Shown here in pieces: positions 22,601-37,600 of a DNA stretch of 64,000 nucleotides (positions within the stretch are counted from its first letter, which is position 1; every line of letters starts with the position of its first letter). Position numbers and translations under genes: made by a program. This DNA comes from Astropecten irregularis (taxonomy: Eukaryota > Echinodermata > Asteroidea > Paxillosida > Astropectinidae), in NCBI GenBank assembly GCA_963971285.1, contig OZ020254.1, positions 8,866,001 to 8,930,000 on the forward strand, read 5' to 3'. The notes under the pieces are model-generated. The model did no database searches. It saw nothing but the letters and a program-made list of their open reading frames with translations, and had not been told where the DNA came from.

Positions 22601-25600
22601 GAGCTAAGTGGGGTTCTTTTTTGTAATTACGCACGAGGAAATTTGGAGGGATCCTCCCAAGTCTGAATAGGGACAGTATTGAGGTACGGATGGGGGTTTA
22701 TTCCAAATTTTTTATTATCGGGAAGGAAAAGAAAAAATCAAATCGGAGAGCGCTGGAACAAACATGTTAAGACCTTTGCATTGACAGACAGGCGTCCCTT
22801 TTTGCCGAAGGGGTATTCAAGCACCTTGCAGTATACACACATAACCATGGCCATATTTTGCAGTGCATAGTTCTTCTTTAGTTACATGTAGCTTTAAGTA
22901 TAACAGTTCCTATGGAATCGGTATACACACTGGTACATGTACTGTTGTATGCTCTTATGGATTTGGTGACTTGAGGTATTGCCTAATTGCCTTTTAATGT
23001 TGAATCATTTGATTCATTTTTTTTTTATTGATGGTTTTTGATCATTAAATGCCTTTTGTACTGCTGTGACTGTTACTTTGTTTCTGGTGTCTTGCTGCTG
23101 CTTGCATATCTGGTGCTCTCTCGATGGTCTTGCTGCTGCTTCTGTGCAGCTTCTATCATTGACCTGCTGCTGTTGATTGGGCTGCTACATGTAGTGTTTC
23201 TTTAGGTCTACTGCTGCTGCTTGTGTACTTTTCATCTTGGTCCTTTTGCTGCTTCTGAGCGTCTGCTGCAGCTCTACGTACATGTATAGTCTTGTGCCTC
23301 ATCTGCCATTGTTCTTCTGCTTCCTTGTCATGCTAGTCAGTGGCACCTTGCTGATGTTTGGTCTTGTTGCTGCAACTGCTGCAGCTGCATCTGACAGTGC
23401 TGTTGTGCCTCTTTCTGACATACATGTAGTCATGTCTTCCTTTGGCAACTTGCTTCTACTTGCGTAGCTCATATCTTGGTTTTACTGCTGTGTGTTGCTG
23501 TGGGTTCCACCACTGCCCTACTGCATTGCACTGCAGGCAGCATGTTGCTCCTTGATGCTGCTTCCTTCTCCAGATCCTTCCTGCATTCATAGGATTGGAA
23601 ATGGTCTTGATACTAAGTCCTGCAGGTTGGGGGACGTGGGAGTTGGATTCAGATTCCCAACTGCCATTCGATGACGTTCCCTTGATTCACCTCCAAAGAG
23701 CCAAAGGTCTCTTTAATAACCGGGTTACCTACAGTATATTGCCCAAGTGAGAGTTTCATCAGGCCAGCCGATTTGAGAAACCATCCCAACTTTTTTACGG
23801 GGTTGTAAAGTAAATCCATGCAATACGTGTAGAAGTGTGAGTCAGAAAAGCCTGAGTTCAAATTGACGGGTTTATGTTTCAGGTGCACATGTGCAGGATT
23901 ATGGATGACAATTTATGTTTGCTCCTCAGAGGAGTCCACATGTGATCACTGTTACAATGGACGGGTCTTGCTCATGAAGATAAGCGTCGCAATCATTCGG
24001 CTGTTTTGAAATTGGGCCACATTTAAAGCAATTTATGTCCTAGTGTCGTCTACCATACAGAGCCCTAGATGCTCTACTTGATCAAGAGTCTTGCAAGCTA
24101 TGTTCAGACACAGTACTCAGGGGACCGAAAAAGGTCTACCCTTTGCGGTCACAGCAGGAGGTAAACATTTCATCCCAAACCCCTTGTCTCCATACTACGC
24201 ACTGTACTGTACGTAGGGTTAAACTGAAAACAGTCTATCTCTGGTGTTTAGAGGTCACTCGTGTTGCATAACTCTGAAACCGAACTTTCCTTTAATTTAC
24301 AAGAAATGACATAAATCACCAGTGAGGTATGCACCAGCTCAAAGTCACTCTAAACCGGATGTGGTTGAGATAAACCATTCAGATGTCTTAAGGCACATTT
24401 GTAGACAGGTCTACATACAGTTGTATTCCAGACCGTCCCTCCTCGACAGTCTAAGTTTTCGAAGATAGACCATTTTTAAATCCCAAACAGTCTACCGTTG
24501 ACCGTTCAGACACAAGTAGGTAGACCCTTTTCAATTTAAACCGAAGATGGACCACTTGTAGTAATGTGTCTGAACGCCCCCCTAGTCAACCAAAAATAGC
24601 ATTATTCATAAAAGCCACACTGTATACCTTGTACAGTAATTCCTTGTATGGGAGGCTTCGTATGACTTCCACACTATCTATTAATTTCATTTAGAAAACA
24701 TGACTTAAACACAATATCGTCTTCAAGTTTCATTAGTTGATTAATTTGAGGAAGTAAAAACAAGGGACCTAAAGAATTAGGAGTTTCATTCCTAATCTGT
24801 GCTACTCAATCATCCTGGAAATTGAAGTCTAGATGTGTTCTCCTTCTGATTTCAGGAGCGCTAATGTGTCCTGCATGGCGGATCCTTCCCCCTGTCGATT
24901 CCCAACGAGATGAAGAGGAAACTTACCCTGTCAACTTAGTTAACGAAAAACTGTAAAAGAAAAGAAGAACGAAAAGAAAGAAAAAATGTAAGGGGGGAGG
25001 GGAAGAGGGGAAATCTGCACTTGATCACGATATCTTCCAAACAGGTTTTAAGTTACGCCAGTCTTTTTATTTGGTGATCTAATAAAGTGCCAGTCATGAG
25101 ACCGGTTATAAAATGTGAAGAGTGGAAAGTTGATCTGCTCTCGTTGGTGAGGGGGATCCATGTGGGTATGGACAGGGGTAGGTAGGGGGAGAAGAGGGGG
25201 AAGGGGAGGGGGGTAGAGGCCATGCTCTCTGAGAGGAAGAGTCGGTTTCAAATCTCCCCGGCCCATATTGATACCCTCTACAGGTACCCATGAAAATATT
25301 TCCGCTCGAGGAGGAGGGCAAAAAGGTTGAGGGTGTCGGAGAGGAGGAGATGGTTAGGATGGAAAAAGGGTTGTGATCGTGTTGGCTTGTATCAATCCAC
25401 GCCATGGATTTGTGTGACGTCGTTTGGGAATGAGGTTTGAATTTGCCAGCTAAATCAACCCCGGTAGGCTGTTTTCTTCTTTTCTTCATTATGACGTCAA
25501 TGGGAGGGTTGATGTGGGGGCCAAGGAGGAAACATGTAAGTGCATACCTGCAAGAGTTTGGCAATGGGTACACGATGCCCCGCGTGTACCGCCCCATGCA

Positions 25601-28600
25601 GTCAACCTGAGAGCCAGAAGGATTGGAGTTGCATCTTGAAGAGTACAGCCTCTAGTTTAGAATGCTGAACAAGTCAGAGCTAGAAGCAAGACACACAATG
25701 GTCCTTGCTAAAGTGCTACATACATGTTCTGTATACAATCTTGCATACAATTTTTAAAGCATACATGCCTTTCTGTTATCTCAGAGCTACACTGTAGTAT
25801 CAGAAAAGTATGCATATATTATTGTATTCCTGTGTTTTCACTGTGCATAAATGTACTGTATGCAGAGAAAAAGGTCTTTGCAACCGATCAAAGCCTGGTC
25901 CATAGTCTCCTTCCCCGTTCCCTAGATGCTGTGCATGATGGCAGGGAAGAAGGAAAGGGCCACTATCGTGAGGTTGCCCAGGAAGTGGGCTTGCCCCTCC
26001 AGTCAAGTTGTGATGTACCCCTCACCCCTAGATCCCCTTCCTATTGAACAAGCCCCCCTCCCCTCTCCCCAACATGTGTACAGTTAATAACAACGGTCCC
26101 ACGTTGTGCATATTGTGGATTTACTGTTAAACTACAGAACACTTGAGCCCTGGTTGGTTCAGACTTCAGAGTAAATATATTGTACTGGCTTGATGATACA
26201 AGGTCTTAATGGGGTCATTGGATGACATCACAGACTGGCTTGTCTAGGCACTGTCGTTGGGAGTTCCTCTTCTCCAGATCGTCGTCTGGGCAAAGAGTTC
26301 AGTAGAAGTTAACAGATGACTGACGGAGTGAAACTTGACTTGAATTGTCTGATTGTGAGCAGCAGCAATACGGTACACGCGCACACTGGGGGCGCTCATA
26401 ATCAGGGACACTGAGACTGTGTTAGACTAGTACGATTCAGCCCTGAGGTTCAATAATCGTCATGAGTCAGTCCTGGGGGAGGGGGATTTTCAGCAAGCGG
26501 GGTCCCTCCATACACCGCCGCCGTACATGGCAGTGTCTGTCACATCTCACAAACAATGAATGGCCACTGGAGTGAGATGCGAAGTGATGTTACCATATTT
26601 AGTGCAATCCTAGCGGGGTTTCCCATGGGTCGTGTTTAGGGATTTGCCATTCTTCGAGGCTGCGAGGAATGGGAAGGTTGTCTGTCATTGAGAATCGTTG
26701 TCAGTCCTCTTAAAAAAAAATCCAAACAATGCTTGCTTTTCACCCAAACTAGCCATCATCATTTACATCAAATCAATCGACTTGTTTTGTCCGTACAGTC
26801 TGCAAAGCTCAGTTTGTAGTGCCCACATGTATTTATGACATCTTCGTAGCTCTGTTATTACTGTGCATCCACACCAGCAGTCCCACTGCTGTCTCTAATT
26901 CAACAGGTCTTGATGTGCCCAAACATCTGTTCCTAAACACAGCTAACAGGACCCTTTAGGATCTTCCCTCAAGAACATGATTCACGCCGCAGTGCCCATG
27001 GGAGGAGCGGATAGGAGGGGACCGGGTGCCTTTACATACATGTGCCACTCCAAAACTTCCGTGCACAATGTATGGTAGACTCCAGAGATACACTTGTATT
27101 TCTACCACGACAAAATTACAAGCATCGATATATTGAACCCAAGTTCATTATCTCCCACCTATCTCTTGGTTCTTTCCTCTTCCTCCCCTTCCCGCTCTCC
27201 CGATTCCTTTATCCATACATCTCTCCCCCTCAACATGCCCAACTACTTCTCTCTAAGGAGGGTTGTGTCATGCCTATATTTATCAGCGCAACAGACGCAG
27301 CCATCGCGTCCCACTTCTTCATCCCTCATCCAGGCACCTCCTTTGGACGGACGGGTAACCCTCAGATTATTTCTCGCCCCCCTGATACACATGCTGACAG
27401 CCTCCGGGGGCAGAAGTGAAAATCATTTTTTGTAAATTTTAGCCGGCCGTTTTTTGTCAAACCTTGAACTTCGCAAACTCGCTCTCTGTTGGGAATTTCT
27501 GCCCCTCAGATTAAATTTCTCGTTTTCTAGAGAAATTTGAATCACGTGCAGGTTTATGTCATGATGCAACAGCGTGTGTGTGGATTTCAAAAATGAAGTA
27601 ACTTTATCTTCCTGCCAAGGTTCATGCCTTGCACGGCACTCTGACAACCAAGATCTCAAGATTTTCAGGCGTCACTCTGAGCGTGTCCTCTTTCATCAAA
27701 TTACAACTTCAAAACCAATTTGCAGATTAATGTAGTCTTAAGTACTCGGGTGTTTGAATTGAATGTACTTGAATACGTTCAAGTTCTTCCTGATTTGATC
27801 ATGATAGCACAGCACAGTGGTAGTATTCTAGAGTATACCATTCAATGTGTGTTATTATCCCTGGTCATTGAGCTACATTTTTCTCTTCCGAAACCATCTC
27901 AACTCCCTTAGGTATATACAGCCCCGACTGCTGTACATGTAAAACGCACAAAGGCTAATCAAGAACAAAGCTATGTATCTCAACCCTCACATGTATCCAT
28001 TTACTCCTGGGTGAAGAGGATCAATATGTGACAAAGCGTCTTGCCCAAGGACGCAAGCACCACTAACCCCTGGCTGGACTCGAACCCTTGATCTGTTGAT
28101 TTCACCAGAAGATCTTGAGTACAACACACAGGCTACTTAATAGTCATATGGATGCACCCTTTAGGGTACCTCTATTGTTCTCCAAACTTCCAAACACTTT
28201 AAAAGTGAACACAATTCCATGTGGAGCACAAAGTTAACAAAAAAACAACTTGTAGGGCACGATTATTTACAATATAGGAACTCCATAAGGTACACCACAC
28301 TTCATGTGGATACATGAATGTAGAGTACATTTGCACGGCAGGAACCCTTTAAAACACAGTAATAATTGCTGTGCGTAGGCCTCCCCCTCCTTGGGCTACA
28401 TTGATCCCCCACCCTCCCTAGCATAATTCATGTTTGTCCTCCATCACGTCACGTACATACCCGTAGCCCTCTCTACACAATGAACAGTAAATTTCCCCTC
28501 GCACTCACAATCACTCACCGTCTCATTACGCTCCAATTTATCCCAAGGAAAGAAATAATGACGGTGTTGATGTGCGTTATAAAAAGGTAATCTAATAACG

Positions 28601-31600
28601 AAAATAACAATAATAACTATGATTGTCTTTTATTTTTCTTTTGAAACGGTCTGTAAATGTACACTCGTTCTTGTTCCAAGGAAATGTTTTACAAATTACG
28701 TCACTTGGAAATATGGAAGGAATGCAGTCTATTTCATCTCGTTTGTTAGGGGGGATGTTAACTTTTCCTTGTTGAGAGAAACAAGCGCTTCACGTGATTA
28801 AAGCATGTTTGAGTGCGGGACCTTGCGATGGAAAATGGGAATATATGTAGGGTAGCTGAAAGAAACGAACCCTGTTCTAGAAGCACAAGCAAAAGTAGTG
28901 TCTTAAGAGCTGTGAAGCACGGACCCTTTCAGTGGATCCTGTCCTGTTTGTTATAGCGGCATTCCACTGTAGGCCTATAGCTTCAGGCCTTGAATTTGGT
29001 TCTGAAAGGGGCAAGACCACTTTTCCATTGCAAGGGGCACTTTTATTGGAAAATCATAATGTCTATGGAAACATTCGAAGGGGGCACCAAGGCCAAGAAC
29101 CAGGGCAATGAAGGCCTTGGCCTCCGTGGCCTCCGTTAAATTCAAGGCTTGTAAGCTTTTTCAAGCTCATTGACCAATCTGACATGTATGATGACTATAT
29201 CTAGGTCAGTTGTTATGACAAGGGCCGAAGTTTGTGCATGTCAGTAAAGATTCCAAGATAGTCTCAACAAGTCCACGATGTATGCCAAACCCCACCCCAC
29301 CCAGCTCAAACCAGGCCCCCGCCCACATGTCATCTCCTCCAGACTGAAAGCGGGTAGAGGGGATGGGGGTGTCAAGGTTCTGAGTGATATGCGTACGTAT
29401 TAATTTAGCTCCCCCAAATTTTTTTTCCCCGCTTTTTTATTTTTATCTTCAGTCACATCTTATCAATCGTCCTGTCTGGCTGTTCTGTGAACTGGGCTCG
29501 TTACCGCTTGCACATGTACCCTTACTAGACTGCGGAAAATTCAATTGGCAGGCTGTTCCTTAAAGATGCATGCCTGAGGTAAATTTGTCCTTAATGCCTA
29601 GGCTATGATACTGACTGCTGGCATTTCAATCATATAAAGGACCTTTTGGACAGAGACCTGTGCACCTGCAAAAGGCACACCTGGATAAAACTAAGACTGA
29701 TCTTAATTTTAAGATCAATCTTAATTCCTAAGCAAAGTGTGATGTCATGATACAAATCACTAGATGGTGATACTAACAGATTTAAGATGAATCCCAGTGT
29801 TTCTTTAAATCTTCCATTGTGCGTACATGTACACATATGTACATGTACATACACATGTACCCTGTACAGTATGCAGGACTTAACCAATGGTAGTTGTTGT
29901 AGTGATCGTATTCGTAGGATCGTAGGACTTATGGTAAATTGCAGCCCTACGTAGAAGTCGTAGGATACGACTGGTTATCCTTCGTATCTCGAGTTACGAT
30001 CGATCGTAGGACTTCGGGAAATCAACCCCATGCAATTTTTACAGGCAACAGTGTGGCAACCAACTTCATGTACACCACACAAGGAGAGTTTGTGTAGAGC
30101 AAAAGTCACTTTTCTGGCAGTTTCTCACTTTCCCCTAATAAAATTATGTCCAGATTTAAAGATGAACATTCATTTCTTCTTGGAGATTGCCTGGAATTGG
30201 TTTATACCTGTATAAAATTGCTCAGTCGTGTGGCATCATGGGTCTTAGAATTCACCTCTACCCGACTTATTTCAGGTCATGCGCTCCGGTGTGAATTTCA
30301 AGCCCTGGAGATCAGGTTGTTGTGGAGAGGTACTCTTCCCCCCTTCCTCTCTCGCTGGCCCTTCCAGGGGTTCCCCTGCGGAGAGCACGGTGTGAATATC
30401 AGTTGGCACTTGTCAGTCCCTCCCCATGATTACGAGTGTTTTCCTCAGATACATTCTCATAAAAAAAAATGAGTGGAAAAGAGAAAAAGAGTTTTGAAAA
30501 AAATGTAAAACAAAATCCTGACATTTCCTTCCCTGGCTTCCCTCCATCGTTTTCTTGGCACCTACACTGTGATTTATTTCCTCTTACTGGTTCGGGGTCA
30601 ATCCAAAAATTCACAGCTCTCCAAAGAAGTGTGACATTTGGGTGTTCCCCCGATACACCTGAACCTCTAATGTGACAATCATGCAAGTAGACTTCAAACT
30701 CTTTTTTATTATTTAATTTTTGTTTCCAGCGCTTTATCGGCCTAAAGAATTCGTCCTAAATCTTTGGTTATAACCAAAGTCTGAAAGTGCAATGCTTGGA
30801 GTTAGGAGGGCTGCGGGTGTTTGGGAAGGCACATCTCTTGATGACAGTTTTGTTAAACTTTTGTCTTCCCTGGGCAGCACCTGCCAATGTATCTTTTAGG
30901 CCCTATTCTTATACTGTTTTTAAATGTCCAAAGATTTAAAATAAATAAAAAAATTGATGAATATTAGCAGGATCTTTCTCAAAGGCTAAATGGCAAGAGG
31001 ACATGAACATGCAAGTAAAGATACACATAAAAGGATGAGAGGATCAGGACAAAGGGCGACAGAGTGACCAGGGAAACAGGGAAAGCATGCAATAAGGCTT
31101 GGAAACCACAAAGAGAGGATAGAGGCGGGCAAGTGTGGTCAGGAGAAGGGGAACAAGGGGGGATGTGTGGGTGAGCAATATCAAAAGATGGGCACCAACA
31201 TACGGGTGAAGAACTGGCACGTGATAGGCTCATGAAATAGTGAAAGTTCAGTCTGACCATGAATTTGTAGCATAGCCCCTCTCCAAAAATAATATGTCCT
31301 TGGCATGCCTTGTGTTTCTATTATCACTGTATCATGATGATAGAACTGAAGAAAAACAATAACAAGAGTTAATTTACACTATCAGTTTCATTCTCTTGTT
31401 TTTATTTTTAATTTTTTAAAATTTTTATTAGGCCTATCATTCCCCCCCCCTACATTTATTCAAAACTTTCATTTCGTTTTGATGGTGTCAACACACTTTA
31501 ATACCTATCGTGTGTGAATGTATTAATCATAAACTACAGGCATATGTGGATGTATCTGACTAAGAATTGATTTGAATGTTGTGGAGGTGAAACCGGATAT

Positions 31601-34600
31601 ATTACTTTGCAAATCAATTATGAGTATTGGAGACAAACTGTAACAGTACCAATTGCCCTTTGAATGGCACCTCAGCACCTGGACATAATCTCTGTAACAG
31701 ATGGTAGTTGGTTGCATTTTATAAAATGTAGTGCATGTTGAAATGCTGGTAGCGTTGACATTTTCACTCGGGACCAACCTGTTTCACCTGTTTCTTTTCA
31801 TGACACAACTTTATAAAATGTTGTCCAATGTACCATTTGTTATCTTCATGACTCTTAATGCACTTTACATGCACCTTGCTGTGGTTTCCTATTATGGTAC
31901 AAGGCATTGTTAGAGTATAGTCCTCAGATCCGAGTACAGAGTACTCCGAGTACTTCAAGGTCTGAGTACTGTGCCGAGTCCAAGTCCTAAGTATCGAGTC
32001 CAAGTACATTAAAGAGCGAGTATGTACAGGGCCGAGTCCGAGTCCCAAAGTCCGAGTCCAATGACATTGTGCTGTTAACTCCAATACTACACTCCTGGTG
32101 ATCTTCATACTCCCATTGTATAATTTATTGGAAATCAGCAACATTAGGCCTATCAACCGTGAAATTGTAACCAAAATGAAAATTGGACTAAATGGTCAAG
32201 TACTGCCAAAATTTGAGTACATGGAATCGAGTACAGGACAAGTACATTTATTTTCGAATAATTTTTTTCGAGAACGGGCCAAGGACATTTTATTTTTGAG
32301 TACTTTTTATCGAGTATTGGCCGAGTATTTGTCTGTACTCGAGTTGTACTCAAGGACGAGTACAAGTACTCGAACACTGGTACAAGGCTTGACTTCAAGC
32401 ATTGATTATTCCGTTCTACAAATTGTGAATGTTTGCTGGATATTTATTACCAATCTACAGGTGCATGTATATAGACTGATATGTAATGTACGATGTGTAC
32501 ATGTGTACAAATCTAGCCCCAACCTGGTGGAATGACTCATTATGAAGTACACATGTACAGTACCTATTACAAGCCATTAAGTTCAACTTGATTGCTCAAA
32601 ATATGAAAAGTTTCATAACTGTTGAAACTATTGGCAGGCTTACATGTACAAATGTTTGTATTGAGAAGAAGTGGAAAAACTAAGCAAACAGTTTGGCCAA
32701 TGTTTTAACTGTTAAATATTATAGTAGCTTTACCTTGAATCTTGTCAATATGTTCATTTAAAATTTGCCACTTAACAACAAATTACTGTATCTTTAAACT
32801 ATGTTGTATAGTATGAAATCGCAAAATGTGACAAACTGCAGCGTTTGCCTATCTTGACAACACACGTAGAGGCACCCTGGGTTTTGCTAAGCACTCTGAG
32901 AAATCAAAGCACTCGGATGTCGTGAGTCACACCCAGCAATCCCCCTTGTGTTCATCCTTCTTGCCGTGGAGAGGAGACAGGGGGCCCCCTTACCAGACGT
33001 GTCAAAATCCCCCACACTGTTTGCAACAGATTGCAAAAAACCACACGAACAACTGGAGAAATCAGTTGCGTATTAATGTCAGTCACTTCCGACTTGTCTA
33101 CCCACAGAAATACACAGTGACAACTCTCTTTATTAAAGACATCTTGTGATCCTGTGCACCCGAGGGATTATTATTTTTTTTTAGTTTATGATAAAAATTA
33201 TTGCCTTCTTTTGATACAGACGGCGTGAGTGTGACATTCATGAACATTGACTAGGGTCAGCATAGGGAGGTCTCTGTATAAGTGATTGTGTCAAACTTCT
33301 TCTGTGTTCAGTATTTGAACCGATGTCTTACTCAACAAGAACATTATGGTATGTGGATCGGTTTGCGGAAATACCATGTCCTGCAACAAACCTGAAAATG
33401 TTGGTGTCACTGAATGAAATCTGATCCTTTTCTGTGCTCACGGTTGGATTTTATGAAAGGATCGCTGTGTTCACACTTGATCCTGTGAGGCTGTTAGTGC
33501 TTCTGGTCATTGCCACCTGTGTTGCCAGTGGGTCATTTACTAATACTGGCCCAGGGGTCGATTTCATCAAACTTAACGTAACTTACTATCAATCGTAGAA
33601 CTTATGATGCATTGCAGTCCTAAGATGGGTTATCCTTTGTAACTCGAGTTGCGATCAATATGTAGGGCTTTTGACGCCCAGGTCAGTCAGCTTTGTTCCC
33701 CTGGTCATGACTTGGTGTCCTTGGTCACTGCCTTGGTGTCATTTCCCTTGTTTCCCCCCTGGTCATTTCTATGATGCCATTTGTTATTGCTTAGGCATTG
33801 GTGGTCATTGACATGTATACTGCCCCTTGTCATTGCCTTTTGGCTGGCCTGCTGGGCATAAGCTACTGGCCATTACATTGCCCACACCCTGTCCATTTGA
33901 CCCGATGCCACCGGTCATTGCCTTGCCCCATGGTCATTTACTTTGTTGCCAAGTCAGTTGACACGTGTCAGCATCACCCATGAGTGTCCTGGAAACTGAA
34001 AAGGGTGTAAATTTGCCAGTGCCCCCATCAAAATAGTTTAAGCTGAGAGAATCATATGCCACATGCATGACATTGACTTGGCATATGCGAGCCATGTACT
34101 TAAGCTTGCTCCTTCCATCAACCCCCAAGGATTTGCTCTGTCTGACACTGACAGGGATCTGTATATGTGTACTGTGTTTGCACACTGGGCTGGACAAGAA
34201 CCACGGCGGAGTAGAGGAGAAGATAATAAACCCTGTTGCTTCTCAGGATGTGAGAAGGATCCAACAGATTTTCCCCAAGTTTATTGGGGGATCTTGTGGA
34301 GTTAGACAGGGTTGTTGTTGTTGTCATAAAGAAAGGTGGTGGAGAATCGACTTTCAGGAAAGGGAGTGGTTGACCTTTATGTTGGAGCCTCCCAGTACCT
34401 AAACCCAGAAGTATAGCCAGTGGCTTGAGGACGTTAAGCATTCAGTAAGCTCTTCCCTGTCCTCTCCGGGCATGTGTTAGATCAGACACTATTGACGCAG
34501 CAGCTGTCCTGCTTGCAGAGTAATCCAGCGCCGCAATCGGGGCCCTGGTGGATAAGGAAGACCTATATGTGCACAGCTGCACAATCCGGGCAGCGGTCGC

Positions 34601-37600
34601 GATGAGTCAAAGGAGTTCGCCATGGACGGAGTAGATGTCACTGTCTCTCCAACGGCCTCTCAGGGGGGATGCCAGGGGAAGGGGCGTAAGGAGGATGCCT
34701 TGTATGCACCTGTTGGCCAGGCTGGCACGGTGACAGCAGCCCCACAGCCAAGGTCGTGGCACTCCAGACCAATGGACTGGACAGCGCTGCCATTCCCCCA
34801 GGGGGATCAGTGCCACCTGTGGTACGGAATAAGCCCCCTTCCCCTTGCATACTCGCTCAGACCCTTGCGGTATCCTCCTGCAGTCCCAGTGTGAGGTTTA
34901 TGTACCTTGGGCTTCCTAACTTTGTTAGTCTAGCTCTGATCCCTAACCACCACCGCTGTGATCTTGCAGTGTCCTTCAAATCTCCAAGGTCCCCCCTGCA
35001 GTTGATTGTAGACATCGTTGGGTTTCTAAATTCATCTCACGCAGGCTGTATCTTGGAAAATGGATTACTCATGAAATTGACTCAAACACATGTACGTATT
35101 TACAATGTACATGTACACATGCATGCACTCATGTTCGTGCTCAAAATGGATTTTCAATTTTTTAATGTTTTCTCTTTTAAATATATAACGGTGAACCGAT
35201 TAATGAGAAGAAATTCTTGAACCCTTATCTCCTAGTCTCCTGGCTGTTAAGTGCCCTTGACTTTCATCTAGCAGCCACCCTCAGAGGATCAAAAATTTGG
35301 TACACGTGCATGTGTACGTGTGCCTCATACACCTATACACAGCCAGTACCCATTCCTAGGGTGTTAACGAAACGGAGGCTCAGGCTCTGTCTCAGGCTCC
35401 GGCTCCGGCTCCGGTTCCGGCTCCATTTTCATGAATCCATTCTGAAACAACGAGCATCAAAATAGAAGCTTTTGGCAGCTGGGCGGAAGGAGATTCTTTT
35501 GTTGAAAAAGGAAAACAGAGCTTCAATTTCAATGGAAACCACAACCAATGTTTTCAGCATATGGATGTCAGAGATGGAGCCTGTGCCACCATTTCATAAA
35601 CCCCCTAGTTTTCCCTTTGGTCAGGAAGAAGCACCATGATTGAGCGTACAGTACAGTAGCATTTAGAAAGAACTTGATAGCACAGTCACAAACAGACTGG
35701 GCTAAGTGGCTGAATTCAGAAGATTTATATGCCAATTTCGATTCCTAATAATCACAGGTTCTGATCTCTGTTCAGTCCACACAAAACAGCACAACTCCCA
35801 AAATGTTATACAGATTAAAATGTACATGTATAGGCATCATGTATAATTTACATTTGCATGTTTTAGGTACTTTGATAACAAAACACTTGCAATATTAACA
35901 GAAACAGTATGCATCTCTAACTAGAAAAGACAACTAAAAAGTAATACCTTTTGTTATTAAACCCCAGCACAATCATTACATTCCACTGTGTGGACAGTCT
36001 TACAGAAATGGTTGCACAGCTTTTTCATTGGGATTACCCCTAACCCTCCTACATGTACATACCACAGTTTACCACACATATTTGTTTTTTTCCTGAGGTA
36101 TGTACATGTTATTGTGGATTTCAGAATACCACAATACACCACAGTGTGGTTTGTGTGGTAATTAATGTATGGTTTATGATTCAGTTCCCCCTATGGAGAC
36201 TGTGATAATGTGTGATAAGCAGCTCTTGTCTTGTGTTGTTGAGGGTTAGGGTAAAATATCCAAACCCCTAGGATCTTCAGATAGTGAGAGGAGTAAGGAA
36301 GACCCGACGTTTCGATCCCAGCAGGATCTTCCTCAAAGGCTAAGAAGGCCAGGACTAATTGTCTTGCCAAGACAGTTGAATGTATGTCCTAGCATGAAGA
36401 GTCGTCATTATTCAACTGCAGGTTCTTATTAATAATCAACTCTCCCCTTCTTATTTCTTTGCAGTGCTGGCATGGCATACACAAATTTCTCCAACGAGTT
36501 GATCAGCTATGCTTACAAGACGACAGAGCCATCCTTATTAAATGCCATCACCGATGTGCAGACCTTTACCACCGGGAGCATGCAGGTAAAGTCCCACACT
36601 AGTTAGGCTGGCTACATGAAGCCGAGTCACTCACCGCTAGAGCAAACAATACCACTGTTTAGATATTACCACTCACCAGAATGACATACTGTTATTATGC
36701 TTTGATATTAAATGCCTGATCACGGGTGGGCGAGGCGCAATCACTTGATACACACATTTCCGAACCATTTGAAATATGCACGATGCTGCACTTCCTTTTG
36801 GGGTTTTATATTCGAGGAATATGTTACACAACAGGAAATCTAATGTTCAGGTGTTTGTTGTGGGCATTGCCACCTATTAAGCAGTCCAAATGAAATGCAG
36901 TCATTTCACAAGGTTTGGACAAGATTGCTAAACGTGCGTTTATGTATTAAAGTCTGTTGTCCTGCATCATCTCAAAAAATTGCTACATTTGTGTTTCAGT
37001 TGGGCACAATTTATATAAAGGAATGAATGCTCTTCTCAAAAACAACAAACAGCAAAGAGCATACAGAAATGGATAATAACAACAACAACAACAACAACAA
37101 TAACAGCGTGTCCAATGATGTGCCATACTTGTTCCTGAAACTTTGATATGCAGTTCAGGAGTGAAGTTAGCCTTGTGTTTCATTGAACCAAGGAGAAACA
37201 AAGTATTGTAGAAATCTTACTCAAGCCTGTTGAAGTTGACAGGTGTACAGGTGCTTACATTTGAATGATTTTATGTTTGTTTGTTTGTTTGTTTTTTTCT
37301 GAAGCAAATTGAGTACATCACGGATGAGGAATACGACCGGTTTGATTGTTTTGTGAGGGCCGACATTGACAGTAAGTCTTATTTTAAAGGATACCAGTCT
37401 AAGGCATTGATAGATTTGGTTCACACTTTGTAAGCCATTTGTGCTCTGCTAGTGCTAGTTCATTTTTGTAGCGCAGAATCCTGCAAGTATGGCAGCATTG
37501 CAACATGAAGTTTGGTTGTTAAGGATATAAATTTCAAAAAGACCATCTTAAATGTTGTTATCCCCTAATCGGTTGGAATGCCCCCATTTTTCGATTTCAC

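Larger units (their letters stand above)
15866..36464 (+). other. Intron 3 of the prominin gene (20.6 kb)
   Basis: Phase-2 intron inside the TM2 codons. No supported exon within. Contents: dispersed elements (16053-16224, 24101-24576, 28983-29155, 29895-30030, 33554-33672, 35361-35607, 36036-36165), SINEs (17675, 21411, 21631), a minisatellite (19475-20057), a CTG-rich tract (23080-23590), a G-run block (22530-22600), cryptic GAGTAC repeats (31915-32395), and repeat-poor GC-richer stretches at about 20390-20880 and 34480-34900. Confidence 0.75.

Noticed and set aside
25106-25597. 163-aa Ser/Pro-rich minus-strand open frame
   Set aside because: Low-complexity product of a G/A-rich tract; a second minus frame is open over the same bases.
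34622-35220. Open frames of 90 and 154 aa that could be a retroelement fragment
   Set aside because: No reverse transcriptase, integrase or gag motif can be seen, and frames on both strands are open over the same interval.
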